From: Otatea glauca
Lineage: Eukaryota; Streptophyta; Magnoliopsida; Poales; Poaceae
Length of the DNA stretch: 64,000 nucleotides
Direction: 5' to 3'
Assembly: GCA_036346275.1 (NCBI GenBank)
Contig: CM070725.1
Span: 15,180,216 to 15,244,215, forward strand
Under the pieces are notes generated by a model, which saw only the letters and a list, made by a program, of their open reading frames with translations, did no database searches and was not told where the DNA came from. The translations under genes and the position numbers were made by a program. How positions within the stretch are numbered: the first letter of the stretch is position 1; each line of letters starts with the position of its first letter. Below are positions 11,561 to 21,857 of the stretch, piece after piece.

Positions 11561-12061
11561 CCCCCTGGCCCCTGCAATGCATCTAAAATGTGTGTCTCTG
11601 TCAAGGTTACAAAAACCGCCGAAATTCGGCGAAATCTCGTCGAAATCTCGGATTTCGGACTTCCAATGAGTTTGCATAGACCGGCCGGATGTAAAAATCG
11701 AAAAAATTTGAAATTGCTACAAGATATTTCGATTTTTATTTTTCTATGAGATTTCTAAAACCGCCAAGATTTCGAATTTTAAACCGAAATTTGAATTTTT
11801 TGCGGATCGACCGAATTATATCAATAAGTTCTCGTGAAGTGATCTTCAATGATAATGTTTCAAAAAGTTTATTTTTAGACTTTTTGGCATTTCTAAAACA
11901 CTCTCTCAATTTTAAAATTTGAGAATGCATTTTCATGCTATGAAAAATTTATGGGAGTATCATAAGATATGTAGGATAATACATAAAATTTATGAAAATA
12001 TTTTAACATCATTTGTTATGTTTTAAAAATAAAAATCGAAATAGGATAAACATCAGTTCAC
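11561..12061. other. Diverged family-A-like DNA and AT-rich sequence
   Basis: 11600-11810 repeats motifs of the family A head (cgccgaaattcggcgaaatctcg, ccgccaagatttcg) and may be a further degenerate copy. The rest is AT-rich without a gene. Confidence 0.4.
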
Positions 12062-12230
12062 GCGGACCACTTGGAAGTGGTCCGCAAGAAAGTTGCTCAC
12101 GCCGACCACTTGTAAGTAGTCCGCGTGAATCGACTAGTATCGCTAACTAGTCCGGTGAACCGACTAGTATCGCTAACTAGTCCTGCGTAGAAGTAAAAAC
12201 TTACGACAAAGAATTCAAGTGGTCCGCGAG
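12062..12230. repeat. Two GC-rich hairpins plus a 30-bp-period direct repeat
   Basis: Hairpin 1 (12062-12085) has arms gcggaccactt / aagtggtccgc around two bases. Hairpin 2 (about 12098-12127) has arms cacgccgaccactt / aagtagtccgcgtg. The 23-bp segment that begins cgactagtatcgctaac occurs identically at 12131-12153 and 12161-12183. A further half-arm (caagtggtccgcg) follows near 12218. Such arrays are typical of CACTA subterminal regions, but no terminus was found. Confidence 0.6.
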
Positions 12231-12751
12231 AATTATGAGAAATTTAATTCTAATCGGTTATAAGACATTTTCGATGAACCTTTTCAAGAAAACATATAGA
12301 AGAAACAGGACGAAATTTGCACATGTAGCAAACTTGACTTCTAAATGTGATATTTTGATAAAACCTTTTCAAAACACAAGTAGGATCAATGTAGGTCATA
12401 TGAATAAGATTTCAATATACAATAAGATTTCCATATACAATAAGATTAGTAGGTCACTGAGTCATAAACTTCTTCATTTAAAGATTCCTATTACAACATA
12501 TATAACATATAAGTTAGTACATAATTAAAACATCTTTGAATTACACCTCCATAACTTTGCCATAAGGGAATTTCAGATATGTGGATGTAGGGATCCAGAT
12601 TTAGGAACGTCTTGGAGATGGCCTAACGAGCTGCCAAATCTTACAACATTGTCACATTTCCTTAAATGTAAGATTATCTTGGTTTTATGCAGGCTTACAG
12701 ATGTGGGCGCAGATGAGGGAGTCTGAGGATGCGTTGAAGGACCTACTGTCG
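12231..12751. other. AT-rich stretch without recognised gene
   Basis: It contains a short triplication of (t)acaataagatttc at about 12408-12450. No reliable ORF. Confidence 0.35.
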
Positions 12752-12840
12752 GATGCTTTAATACATCGTCAATCATTGAAGTTCCTTCACACTTCACCGG
12801 TTTTAATACATCACAATCATTGAAGTTCCTTCACACTTCA
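12752..12840. repeat. Local direct duplication of about 43 bp
   Basis: The segment ttaatacatc..(c)aatcattgaa gttccttcacacttca is present twice in tandem, with small differences. Confidence 0.75.
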
Positions 12841-12902
12841 TCCCACCGAGAGAGTCTGCTATTTTACTTTCCCTGCAGCCTCCTTCTCCACCTCCTCCTC
12901 TC

Positions 12903-13094
12903 GATCCGGCCAAGCTCCGCCAAATCCGCCACCTCAAGGCTCAGGAGGCAAATCTCGACCTCCTGTGGCGAGATTTGGTTCTTGAAGGAGAAATCTCGGT
13001 AGTTGAAGGCGAAATTTCTGGCTTCCAAAAAAATTGGTATGAACAAATTGATTTGTTGGATTTTAAGTGCACTGTAATTTTTTTGCTTATTTAG
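12903..13094 (+). other. Unidentified open frame with protein-like composition
   Basis: The frame reads DPAKLRQIRHLKAQEANLD and continues to a stop at 13092-13094. It is charged and helix-forming in its first half and also open upstream (PSPPPPL). There is no ATG in a good context and no family is recognised. It lies just upstream of the hAT pseudogene and could be an N-terminal remnant of it or a captured exon. Confidence 0.2.
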
Positions 13095-13204
13095 ACATGT
13101 ATTCATGTGGGATATAGTCTAGTAAGAACTAACAATGCATGTACTCATGTGGGAATTGGGATTCATATGTCAGTATGTATTCAAAACTCAAAATTCCATG
13201 TCAC

Positions 13205-15110
13205 TTACTCACTTGGTCACACATGGGTGGAGTGGACCGTGGTGGCCGTAGAACCCTTGTACAAATTGTTGAGGTTCGCGGATCAAGACAAGTTACCAAC
13301 AATCAGTGGTGTAATGATGCAAAGATGAATTGCACGTAATGAGTACAACAATAACTTACGGAGCATGGAGAATAAAGATAGGATATTCCTAAAAGTCATG
13401 GAAAAGAGATTTGCGAAATAAGGGAAACCACATTTGTGCAAGCTGGTAAGTGAAATTAACATGTTCGGTTCTATTATGCTAAGTATGCAATGTTCGCGTC
13501 TATTATACTAACTATGCAATCTTTTCATCAATTACAAGATCCGTCCCGGACCCGAAGTCCCGTTCTCATACAACATATGCAAGACTCCGCAAAGACATGG
13601 GAGCGCTCTCGATCGCACTAAGCATTATGGTCGATGACGACGCTTATCGCGGTGAAGGCTCTACGAGAAGCAAACACATACCGTCTTAGACGGGGACGCT
13701 TTGCCACCCAGCTCCAAGATGGACCAAATAATGGCCGATAACCAAATGACGGCGGTAAGTACATAAATTGAGGTTGGTTGGTATGTTGTTCAGTAGCACT
13801 CACCGACTTTTCTTTCTTCGTGTTGTTCATACTCAATGGTGGATGGCCTTCGAATGAGACGCCAGCCACGCAAAAGTTCGCCTTGAGGTTGGTGTCCCAA
13901 AGGCGCATCGTCGAGTGGGTGTGAACGCAATTGGAGCACATTTGCTTTGGTGCACACGCAGCTCTGAAACCGCTTAAGTTATGCGAAGCTCCAACAGCTC
14001 GTTGCAGAGTGGATGCGATGCATCCTGGCCATGACCCAATTGCAGAGTGGTTCGACTCATCCGTGTCTCATCGGGAGCCTCTACTCGATGAGGGCAAGTC
14101 GCACGACCCACCCCTCCCAAATGAGATTCGTGGTTGACTCCATCCCAATGGAAGAGATGGATAAGGCAACAGTAAACTATGCAATTGTTTTCCATTCCAC
14201 TTTTTAACCATGTATGTCCAAACACGAGAACAATGTTAACCTTAGTTCTAATTGGCCACAGGAGGAAGAGCCTCCCAGATTGGACGGAGTGGAACATCGG
14301 AGACACGCACACAGGAAGAGAAAGCGTGATACCGACGCCGAGGATGACGACACTCTAGCGAGGAGCTTTAGGCGGATTACAAAAGTTATCGGGCAGCCAG
14401 AGTGGTAAGAAAAAGGAAAAGGCCGAATTGATGATGAGCCTATTGTTCGGCAGATGAGGACGACACAAAGAACACCTTCCGATAATGTGCGGTGCCTCGA
14501 TGTAGCTCGGCGATCGCGGCGAGCACTCTCTGGCGATGACGGACGGAGCCGACGGTACTCCTCCTACCCGCCCACAATCACAATCACCGCGGGAGGATCG
14601 CATCGAGGGGTACGCCCGAGAGGTGACTCTGGCGCAGACCCGCATTAGCGGGAAGGGCACGTCGCGTGGTGGGGTGGACGCCAGCAAAGACAACCACGTG
14701 ATGGTGCTCAATCATGGTGTAGCAATGAGTCCTCCGCCATTTGGGCATTCCATTGAACATACCGGGTATAGTCAAATGCCGCATTTAATGGGATCGGGGG
14801 TGGGTACGGATGGGATCGGGGTGGGTACTGCGATTCTGAGACGAGTTATGACGGATCGAGCATCTCTTTGCCATTTGACTACAATGATCCATATGTCGAT
14901 CCATACGCACGGCACTCATCCGCTAATATCATGTACCTTCACAAGTCCGAAACCCGACACTGGAGTCTCATTACCAACATTGAAAGTCCGCTGGCTACCA
15001 CGAGACATGACTCGGGAGGAATACAAGCAACAACACGAGAGGAGGTATCACGAGATCATTGTCGATAACGCGAGGTGGAGTTTGCACCATGGGCGCTTTA
15101 CTACTCATAG
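13205..15110 (+). pseudogene. hAT-superfamily transposase, multiply frameshifted
   Basis: The conserved order of a grass hAT transposase can be followed across frames. VEPLYKLLRFADQDKLPT lies at about 13220-13300. MGALSIALSIMVDD (about 13596-13640) leads into AVKALREANTYRLRRGRF. The C-terminal dimerisation hallmark ASSSGCERNWSTFALVHTQ lies at about 13908-13965, followed by a stop, NRLSYAKLQQLV, then DPIAEWFDSSVSHREPLLDE (about 14034-14095). After a probable intron ending in ccacag (about 14262), an acidic and basic tail continues, with SLPFDYNDPYVDPYARHSS near 14860-14920. hAT transposases cut and paste DNA and dimerise through this C-terminal domain. Several stops and frame changes make it dead. 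The BED finger and full catalytic core were not found. The 228-codon frame at 14536-15222 is one reading of this tail. Confidence 0.8.
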
Positions 15111-15579
15111 GTATGTGATGCAAACATACATTCATTTAGTTGTCATATGCAAATATGTGAAGACTTGTTGTGTGTATCGATTTTATTACATTCTTAATAA
15201 TTGTCATGCCAATATACATTAATTGTTTCAATTGTGACTCTCAATCTTCGATTTTCAACCAAATGTCAAAATTTCATACTTCACGACGTATACCCGAATT
15301 CCCAATTTTTAAAATTCCTAGCTTCAAGAATTACTCTGAAAATTTTATGGCAACATTATTCACATGTCGAATCATGCTATTAAAATTTCAAATATTTATA
15401 ACATGCTTTGTCCCATTTTTTATTCAGGTTCAAAATTGCCGTGAGCGTTTCATTACGACAAAGACAAATGTTTCAATTTTAAAAAATTTACATGATTCAA
15501 AAAATCAAATTTTATGACAACATTAATAATACGTCAAACTCTCCAAAAAAATTCAAATTTTTCTCCATCTTTTGGACCA
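15111..15579. other. AT-rich spacer between hAT pseudogene and repeat family A
   Basis: No gene is recognised. ORFs are AT-rich and contain no known motif. Confidence 0.35.
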
Positions 15580-15790
15580 ATTTTCGGGCTTGTCAATCGT
15601 AAAATTTACATTTTTCGGCGAGATCTCGCCAATTCTCGCGAAATTCGTATTTCCAGTGAAAAAAACCGGATTCAAAATTTGGATTTGAATTTCCGGACGA
15701 GATTTGTCCGAAATTACCGAATTTAGCCGAAATTTCGTTTTCCGGGCATAAACGGTATTTTATCCGAAACCGAAATCCAAAACACCGGTC
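15580..15790. repeat. Repeat family A head-like segment, diverged
   Basis: Motifs shared with the other copies include ggcgagatctcgcc, cggacgagatttgtccgaaat and agccgaaatttcgttttccg. It ends only about 400 bp upstream of the receptor kinase start codon, so TE-derived DNA borders the promoter. Confidence 0.55.
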
Positions 15791-15794
15791 TCTG

Positions 15795-16197
15795 TATGGA
15801 ATGTGTTATGCCGCTATGCCACAGGTCAGCTCCTCAGCACAATCCCACATTCCCACTCCCCCAATTAACTCCCCAATTTACTCACTCCACCTCCCCTCAA
15901 TTTATGGCCTCCTTCCTCCCTCTCCTCCGTCCGCCTTGCCCTTTCTCCACCTTCTCTCCGGCTTCTTCCTTCCCCTCTCACGCCAGGGCAAACCTGCTAC
16001 ACACACACCGCATTAGCCACAAGGCAAGAGGGGGGAGAGAGAGAGAGAAAAACACATAGACAGCAGAGGCTGGGGGAGCGCAGCCACTTGCCACCTCCAA
16101 GCTGTCCCCCATGACACCACCACCACCACCACCATCCCAGGATCCAAGCAAGAAAGGCTCGCAATAGCGCAAGATCTCACCATACCTCTCTTTCGCC
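15795..16197 (+). promoter_or_regulatory. Probable promoter and 5' leader of the receptor kinase
   Basis: This interval between repeat DNA and the start codon holds a long pyrimidine patch (about 15905-15980, ctcctt/ccctctcc runs), a common core-promoter element of grass genes, and a GA-rich tract at about 16028-16048. No clear TATA box was seen. The transcription start cannot be fixed from sequence alone. Confidence 0.5.
16111..16167 (+). other. Short upstream ORF (18 codons) in the receptor kinase leader
   Basis: The ATG at 16111 opens MTPPPPPPSQDPSKKGSQ and stops at 16165-16167, 30 bp before the main start codon. The proline run comes from a (cca)n tract. If the transcript begins upstream of 16111, this uORF could lower translation of the main frame. 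The initiation context (ccccATGa) is moderate. Function is inferred only. Confidence 0.45.
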
Positions 16198-18702
16198 ATG
16201 GGCAATGGTGGTGGTGTCCACATCTCCGTCCTCCTCCTCTTGGTCGTGGCCTGTTGCGCGGCGGCGCAGGAGCCCAACACGGACGCCTACTTCGTCTCCA
16301 AGTTCTTCGCCAAGATGGGCCGCGCGGCGCCGTCGGGGGGCGGCGCGGTTTGTTCTTGGTCCGGGGTGTCCTGCGACGGCGAGGGGCGGGTGGTGGCGTT
16401 CGCAGCAGCTGGGATGGGGCTGGCGGGGGCCATCCCGGAGGACACGGTGGGGAAGCTCGCGAGGCTGCAGTCCCTGGACCTCAGCGGCAACCGCCTCACC
16501 GCGCTCTCTAACGACCTGTGGGAGGTAGGCGCGTCGCTGCGGCGGCTCAACCTCTCGCGCAACGCCATCCGCGGCGCGCTTCCCAACAACGCGGGCAACT
16601 TCGCCGGGCTCCAGGTGCTCGACGTCTCCCACAACGGGTTCTCCGGCGCGCTTCCGCTGGCGCTTGGCTCGATCGCTGGCCTGCAGGTCCTCAACGCCAG
16701 CCACAACAAGTTCCAGGGGCAGCTCCCGGGCGCCATCGTCCTTGGCTGCGGGAGCCTCGTGTCCATGGATCTCTCCTGGAATTCGTTTGACGGCGACTTG
16801 CCGGACTTGTCGCCGCTACGGTCGCTAGCCTATCTCAACCTGTCCGGCAACCTGCTCCGGGGCTCCGTCACCGGGGCGTTCCAGGAGCAGCTGAGGGTCA
16901 TAGACCTCAGCAACAACCGCTTCTCGGGGCTAAATTTCAGTAGTAGGTATGCTGGCTCGTCATTGATTTACCTCGATTTGTCAAGCAATGAGCTTCTTGG
17001 AGAATTCGGAGTCGCCAGCCGGTTCCAGAACCTGAGGCATGTGAATCTTGCATTCAACCAGTTGTCCATGGGAAATTTGCTCGCGTCCATGGGTGAGTTC
17101 TATGGATTGGAGTATGTCAATTTGTCAAGCACTGGGTTGCATGGGAAAATCCCTGGGGAGTTGTCTTCTCAATTGGTACGATTGAAGGTGCTCGATTTGT
17201 CACGGAATAATATCAGCGGTGTAGTGCCAGACTTGAGCACTATGCAGCTGCGGGTGCTGGACCTGTCGGTGAACAACCTTACTGGGGAGATCCCTGTGGC
17301 ATTGTTGAAGAAGTTGGTGTCGATGGAGCAGTTCAACTTCTCATACAACAATCTCACTGTTTGCGCCTCCGAGCTCTCTCCTGAGGTGTTTGCAGCTGCG
17401 TTTGCCAGGTCCAGGAATGACTGCCCGATTGCTGTGAACCCAGACCATATCAAGAAAAGTGGGGAGAAGCGTAAGGGGATGAAGTTGGCATTGGCCATCG
17501 TTCTGTCGCTCTTCTTCTCAGTTGTTGGGCTGCTTTGCTTGGCAGTTGCATGTCAGAGGCGGAGGAAGAGGTGCGATGCATTGCCTGTAGATAAGCAGGT
17601 GTCATTCAAGGAGGAGCCGGGCATGTCAGGGCCATTTGCGTTCCAGACCGATTCGACAATATGGGTTGCTGATGTGAAGGTTGCAACATCTGTGCCAGTT
17701 GTCATCTTTGAGAAGCCGTTGCTGAGTTTCACATTTGCCGACCTATTGGCAGCAACATCCAACTTTGATAGGGGAACTCTGCTGGCAGAAGGGAGATTTG
17801 GGCCGGTATATAGGGGATTCCTCACTGGTGGAATTCAGGTTGCTGTGAAGGTGCTAGTCCATGGTTCAGTAATGGCAGATCAAGATGCTGCAAGAGAACT
17901 TGAGCGGCTGGGACAGATCAAACATCCTAACTTGGTTCCTTTGACTGGTTACTGTCTAGCAGGGGACCAGAGAATTGCCATCTATGAGTACATGGAGAAT
18001 GGCAATTTGCACAATTTACTGCACGACTTGCCACTAGGTGTTCAGACCATTGAAGACTGGAGCACCGATACATGGGAGGACAACAATGACAGTGTCGCCA
18101 GTAAAAACATCACGTCGGAGGGCACGGCAACATGGATGTTTCGGCACAAAATCGCATTAGGCGCTGCAAGGGCGCTGGCATTCCTCCACCATGGCTGCAT
18201 TCCGCAGATCGTCCACCGGGATGTGAAAGCAAGCAACGTCTACTTCGACTCCGCAATGGAGCCTAGGCTGTCCGATTTCGGCTTGTCAATGATCGTTGGG
18301 ACTAGCACAGATGACCATCTCTTGCACCATTCCCCTGGCTATGCTCCGCCAGAGTTCTCCGACTCAGAGAACGCCATGGTGACGGCAAAGTCCGACATTT
18401 ACAGCTTCGGTGTCGTGCTGTTTGAGCTGATCACTGGCAAGAAGCCACTGGGTGATGAGTACCCTGATCAGAAGGAGGCAAGCCTGGTGAACTGGGCCAG
18501 GGCAATGGTGAAGGCAAACCTAGGGTTAAGCATCATCGACCCGAAGATCCGCGACACCAGGCTGGAGAGGCAGGTGGAGGAGGCACTGAGGATTGCCTAC
18601 CTGTGCACGGCCGAACTGCCATCCAAGAGGCCAGCCATGCAGCAGATCGTTGGCCTGCTGAAGGACATTGAGCCTAAGGTAGCAGAACAGAACTGCAAGT
18701 GA
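16198..18702 (+). CDS. Leucine-rich-repeat receptor-like serine/threonine kinase (At2g24230/At5g58150 type)
   Basis: An intact 834-residue, intronless frame; the start has a strong context (cgccATGgg). It opens with a signal peptide (about 1-23, ending AAAQ) and an LRR N-cap with C52 and C59 (CSWSGVSC). LRRs of the L..LDLS.N.(L/I)(S/T)G type run from about 88 to 385. The C-flank is around C409, one membrane helix spans about 429-452, and the stop-transfer is RRRKR. The kinase domain is about 523-825: glycine loop AEGRFGPV (first Gly replaced), K551 in VAVK, E567, HRDVKASN (D675, N680), DFG 693-695 and a PPE motif at 717-719. An acidic insert (about 612-645) precedes the C-lobe. All catalytic residues are present, so the kinase should be active and act as a plasma-membrane receptor; the ligand is unknown. 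Domain order, insert and length suggest the Arabidopsis At2g24230 family (from memory, not searched). Confidence 0.95.
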   Translation: MGNGGGVHISVLLLLVVACCAAAQEPNTDAYFVSKFFAKMGRAAPSGGGAVCSWSGVSCDGEGRVVAFAAAGMGLAGAIPEDTVGKLARLQSLDLSGNRLTALSNDLWEVGASLRRLNLSRNAIRGALPNNAGNFAGLQVLDVSHNGFSGALPLALGSIAGLQVLNASHNKFQGQLPGAIVLGCGSLVSMDLSWNSFDGDLPDLSPLRSLAYLNLSGNLLRGSVTGAFQEQLRVIDLSNNRFSGLNFSSRYAGSSLIYLDLSSNELLGEFGVASRFQNLRHVNLAFNQLSMGNLLASMGEFYGLEYVNLSSTGLHGKIPGELSSQLVRLKVLDLSRNNISGVVPDLSTMQLRVLDLSVNNLTGEIPVALLKKLVSMEQFNFSYNNLTVCASELSPEVFAAAFARSRNDCPIAVNPDHIKKSGEKRKGMKLALAIVLSLFFSVVGLLCLAVACQRRRKRCDALPVDKQVSFKEEPGMSGPFAFQTDSTIWVADVKVATSVPVVIFEKPLLSFTFADLLAATSNFDRGTLLAEGRFGPVYRGFLTGGIQVAVKVLVHGSVMADQDAARELERLGQIKHPNLVPLTGYCLAGDQRIAIYEYMENGNLHNLLHDLPLGVQTIEDWSTDTWEDNNDSVASKNITSEGTATWMFRHKIALGAARALAFLHHGCIPQIVHRDVKASNVYFDSAMEPRLSDFGLSMIVGTSTDDHLLHHSPGYAPPEFSDSENAMVTAKSDIYSFGVVLFELITGKKPLGDEYPDQKEASLVNWARAMVKANLGLSIIDPKIRDTRLERQVEEALRIAYLCTAELPSKRPAMQQIVGLLKDIEPKVAEQNCK

Positions 18703-19649
18703 AATTACTAGTGTTTTGGGTGTTGAAAAGGATGTGTAGGTAGTGAGCTCATAGTTATTTTGCCTTAGTGGAGCTCACTGTGCCATGTCCTGCTCTTTTG
18801 AGATATATCTTTTCTTCTTCTTTTTATTCTTCCGCTTGTTGAGATGTTGCAATACAGCTTGCCACAACTGCTCCTTACTAACAATGTTACTATTGAGTTA
18901 TGACACATGGAAGCTCTCATCAATGTGCCTGTTTTGCGTGAGAAAGAGCAAGCAGCTGTCCTTGCCCTTGCTCTTTGCCTACTGTGAGTGCATAGCGAAC
19001 ACCTTCAATACATGTCTTGCAGTAAACAAAGTTCAAAATAACTGCTCATCCATTCACTCAATTCATTATTACAATGGCAGCAGCTGCAACCCTGCCCTAT
19101 CCTGAAAATGTGCTCACTACTGTTTGGAAGATTAAAGTGTGTTCCATACCATCATTATGTTGCAACTTTTATCTCTCTCTCTCTCCTGCTACAGGATGCA
19201 TTGGATGGCAATATGGCATGGCAGATTGCTCTTCTTTACTCAAGTTCTTTGGTACCTTTTTCTGCTAAATAGAGGGGCAGGCAGGTTTGCAAACCAAACC
19301 TGCTCTTCTCCGGGTTACGTTATCTAAGTACATTAATAATGGTATCGTGCCATGCGCGGCTGCGAGTGCGATGGCTTTTGGAGAGGCCATCACTGCAAAA
19401 ACTCTATCGCTTTCTTGACTATACATCGAAAACCCTATCGTGCATGCGGGCAAGTCTTGATGATTGCGCTACGGTTTTTGTAAAGTAGAAGTGTTTGAAG
19501 CATTGTATAAACTTTTTTTTTACTGAAGTTTGGTTAGCTGTAAGGAGAAAAATGCATTGCATGCTACAAGTTTTGTGTTTAAAGTGCAAGCGTCAAGTAC
19601 GGAGTAGTCTAACTGGTGTGGCATCTGTGCCATCCAGTTAAAAGTGATA
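18703..19649 (+). other. 3' flank of the receptor kinase, including the probable 3' UTR
   Basis: No canonical AATAAA is seen just after the stop, so the poly(A) site cannot be placed. A (TC)n tract lies at about 19170-19187. Short ORFs here have no recognisable product. Confidence 0.4.
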
Positions 19650-19836
19650 CTCCATCCGGTCTTATATCCTATAATACATGCAAAATGATAACAATGAATC
19701 TATCATAAAAAAATACTTTCGTAATATTGCACTTCTAGAATTTTTTTGGATGCATGTTAAAAAAAATTAATGGACAAAGGAACATCTCGTTGGCTTTAGA
19801 AAGTCAAAGATGTCGCTCTTTTGTGACAAGAGGGAA
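19650..19836. mobile_element. Stowaway-like MITE (Tc1/mariner type)
   Basis: The left end CTCCATCCGGTC resembles the Stowaway TIR CTCCCTCCGT; the right end reverse-complements to TTCCCTCTTGTC. Both are flanked by TA (19648-19649 and 19837-19838). The 187-bp AT-rich body has no coding capacity. The TIRs are degenerate. Confidence 0.65.
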
Positions 19837-20632
19837 TAGTTCATTTACAGTAGGGAGATCATAGCAGCCTGGCTTGTGTCAACATCATAAATTTTGGCAT
19901 CTTGCGCGGACTAGCGTCGTGATTTAGGGTGAGGTGGACTGATTGTCCACGGGAGGTGCAATCATGCAAACGTTATGCCAAGGAAAACTAGGCAAAGAAA
20001 ATGACCAAATTGTAATTAGTTAAGACATCAGGATCAGATCACAGCTGCGTGGTTCAATTAATTGAAGTGGCTCCAACTAACAAGTACGTGCTTGTTTCCT
20101 GCAATATCACACCTGTTTATTTCATTACTCAAAAGATTAAAATGCAACTTTCAACTTGTTTTTCTTAACCATGAGACTATGAGAGCTTCCAACACAATGT
20201 GCTTGTGCTTGTGTACTGCCCTAGCTGTTTTGGCTCACTGCTTGCTACTATGTTGACCCTGTACTAAATATTTTTGTAGTTTTTTTAGAATTAATCAATT
20301 TTGCGTAGAGGTGGCAGTAGGTAGGTGACTTGGTATGTAAATTATTCTGCTATCCTAATTTTTTTGTATGCCACAGCAAATTGCACAGATCTCGGATATG
20401 ATATATCAGTGAGACAAGGGTTCCCATATCCAGATTAGAAAATTTTACAACGACAAATAAGGAATTGGCCCTTTTTCCTGTCGCCAGTGTGAAGCTAGTG
20501 CCCTTACAAGTAGGCCGTGAAAGTGAGAAGACGTCAAAAAATATTAATAAATCTAAATGATAACAGCTGATGCATACATCTGTAGCACTAGAACTTGAAC
20601 TTTCGCATTCACTAGACGAAGTATTGGAGAAA
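19837..20632. other. Non-coding intergenic DNA
   Basis: I see no gene, TIR or tandem repeat in this stretch. Confidence 0.4.
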
Positions 20633-20815
20633 TTTTACAGTATATTATACTGGTAGTATATAATAGGTACTAAAAATTAGAAGTAGTACGTCATTGATTT
20701 GATAACGGTATTTCTACTAATCTACTACCAGAGAAAGTATAAATAAATACTAACTAATCTGATTCATTGGATCGAAAGTAGAAACGATCCATATTGAATT
20801 TAGTGTACCGTAAAA
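20633..20815. mobile_element. Putative short MITE
   Basis: The left end TTTTACAGTATATTA and the reverse-complemented right end TTTTACGGTACACTA match at 12 of 15 positions. The body is about 183 bp and AT-rich. No convincing target duplication was found, so the assignment is tentative. Confidence 0.35.
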
Positions 20816-21324
20816 GAGCTCAAGTATTATTCTTTAATTATTAAATCAAAATTTTAGATTTGTTCCGATACCCCTCTTTTCATATTTTTCTTGGATCTTA
20901 ACCTTTTCAGTTTGTTATCAGTAATTGTTTCTTTTTGTTGTCATTGTCACCATGTAAAATGTCCATATACTCACAAGGTATCTGTGAGCAAGGCCCTACT
21001 TGGTCTAGTTGGAGGAATCTGTCTCTGAGAATCCTAACATCTCAAATCGTGGCCTCCAACGTGTGAAGACAAAATGCTGAAGAGAATAAGAACAGCATAT
21101 ATGTGCCGGCCAAAATCCAAAACTTTTAAAACAGCAGCTCCAGCTACGGGCTCACATCATCTCTATCAGTCAAAACATTAATTCTCAAAGAAGTTTCAAT
21201 AATCGATACTGCCCAAGTACCTCATTAATTTGCTTCTCAACAAACCGGCAGGACAGCAATTGACAATTCTGATTAATTCTTTCATTCCACTGTCTGTACC
21301 TACAGTCGTATCTACCGTAAATAT
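20816..21324. other. Non-coding intergenic DNA
   Basis: No recognisable gene or repeat. Confidence 0.35.
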
Positions 21325-21857
21325 TGTTAGAGAAGGACTCCTCGTCAGCGGTGGTACCGCGCAGGGCTGTGAATAGTAGGCGTGGAGGACACCAATGGGA
21401 TCTATCTTTAAGGAGGTACAGGACATATTATCTTTAAACCTTTTTTAAACTTTTGGTGTCTCTCCATGTTAGTTCAATAGATAACGTAATACCTCCTCTA
21501 CTGAGAGATGTAATCAACAAGACACTGCGATTTTCATCCTTGCTTTCATGGTACCAGAGCTTAGCGTTTTTTTAAACGCATCTACCGATCTTGTTCGGCG
21601 CGGCTCCTTCGGACTCGCCGCCAACTCCCTCTGGCTCGCCGACTACTGGCAAGCGTCTCCTGCACACAATGCCAAGCTATCGCCACCATGAGCGATCTCT
21701 TCGGTACCAGTGCCACAGGCGCCGTTGCGGCAACTGCTGCAGCCGCCCATCCTGACGACGCTGCTTCCGTCCTCCCCGTCGTCGAAACTGCCATCGCCAT
21801 CGCCGCAGCCGCCGCTGATGTCCGTGAAGCCGTCTCGACCGCTTCCTCTTCTACGCA
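21325..21857 (+). mobile_element. 5' fragment of a small-LTR Copia-like retrotransposon
   Basis: 21325-21548 begins TGTTAGAGAAGG and ends CTTTCA, a 224-bp candidate LTR with TG...CA termini. It is followed at once by tggtaccagagc (21549-21560), a one-base variant of the initiator-Met primer-binding site TGGTATCAGAGC. A GC-rich leader follows. The first frame after it starts at ATG 21688 (MSDLFGTSATGAV..., Ala-rich) as expected for a gag start. The element breaks off at about 21857, where repeat family A begins; no protease, integrase or RT is present. Confidence 0.7.
21549..21560 (+). other. Primer-binding site of the Copia-like fragment
   Basis: tggtaccagagc lies directly after the LTR CA terminus and complements the 3' end of initiator tRNA-Met except at one position. 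Confidence 0.7.

Noticed and set aside
14536..15222. 228-codon + ORF as a separate gene
   Set aside because: It overlaps the frame-shifted C-terminal tail of the hAT pseudogene; other frames of the same DNA carry the family-like motifs.
16177..16766. Minus-strand ORFs of 159 and 175 codons opposite the receptor kinase
   Set aside because: They are antisense shadows of GC-rich LRR coding sequence, with no own motif or promoter.
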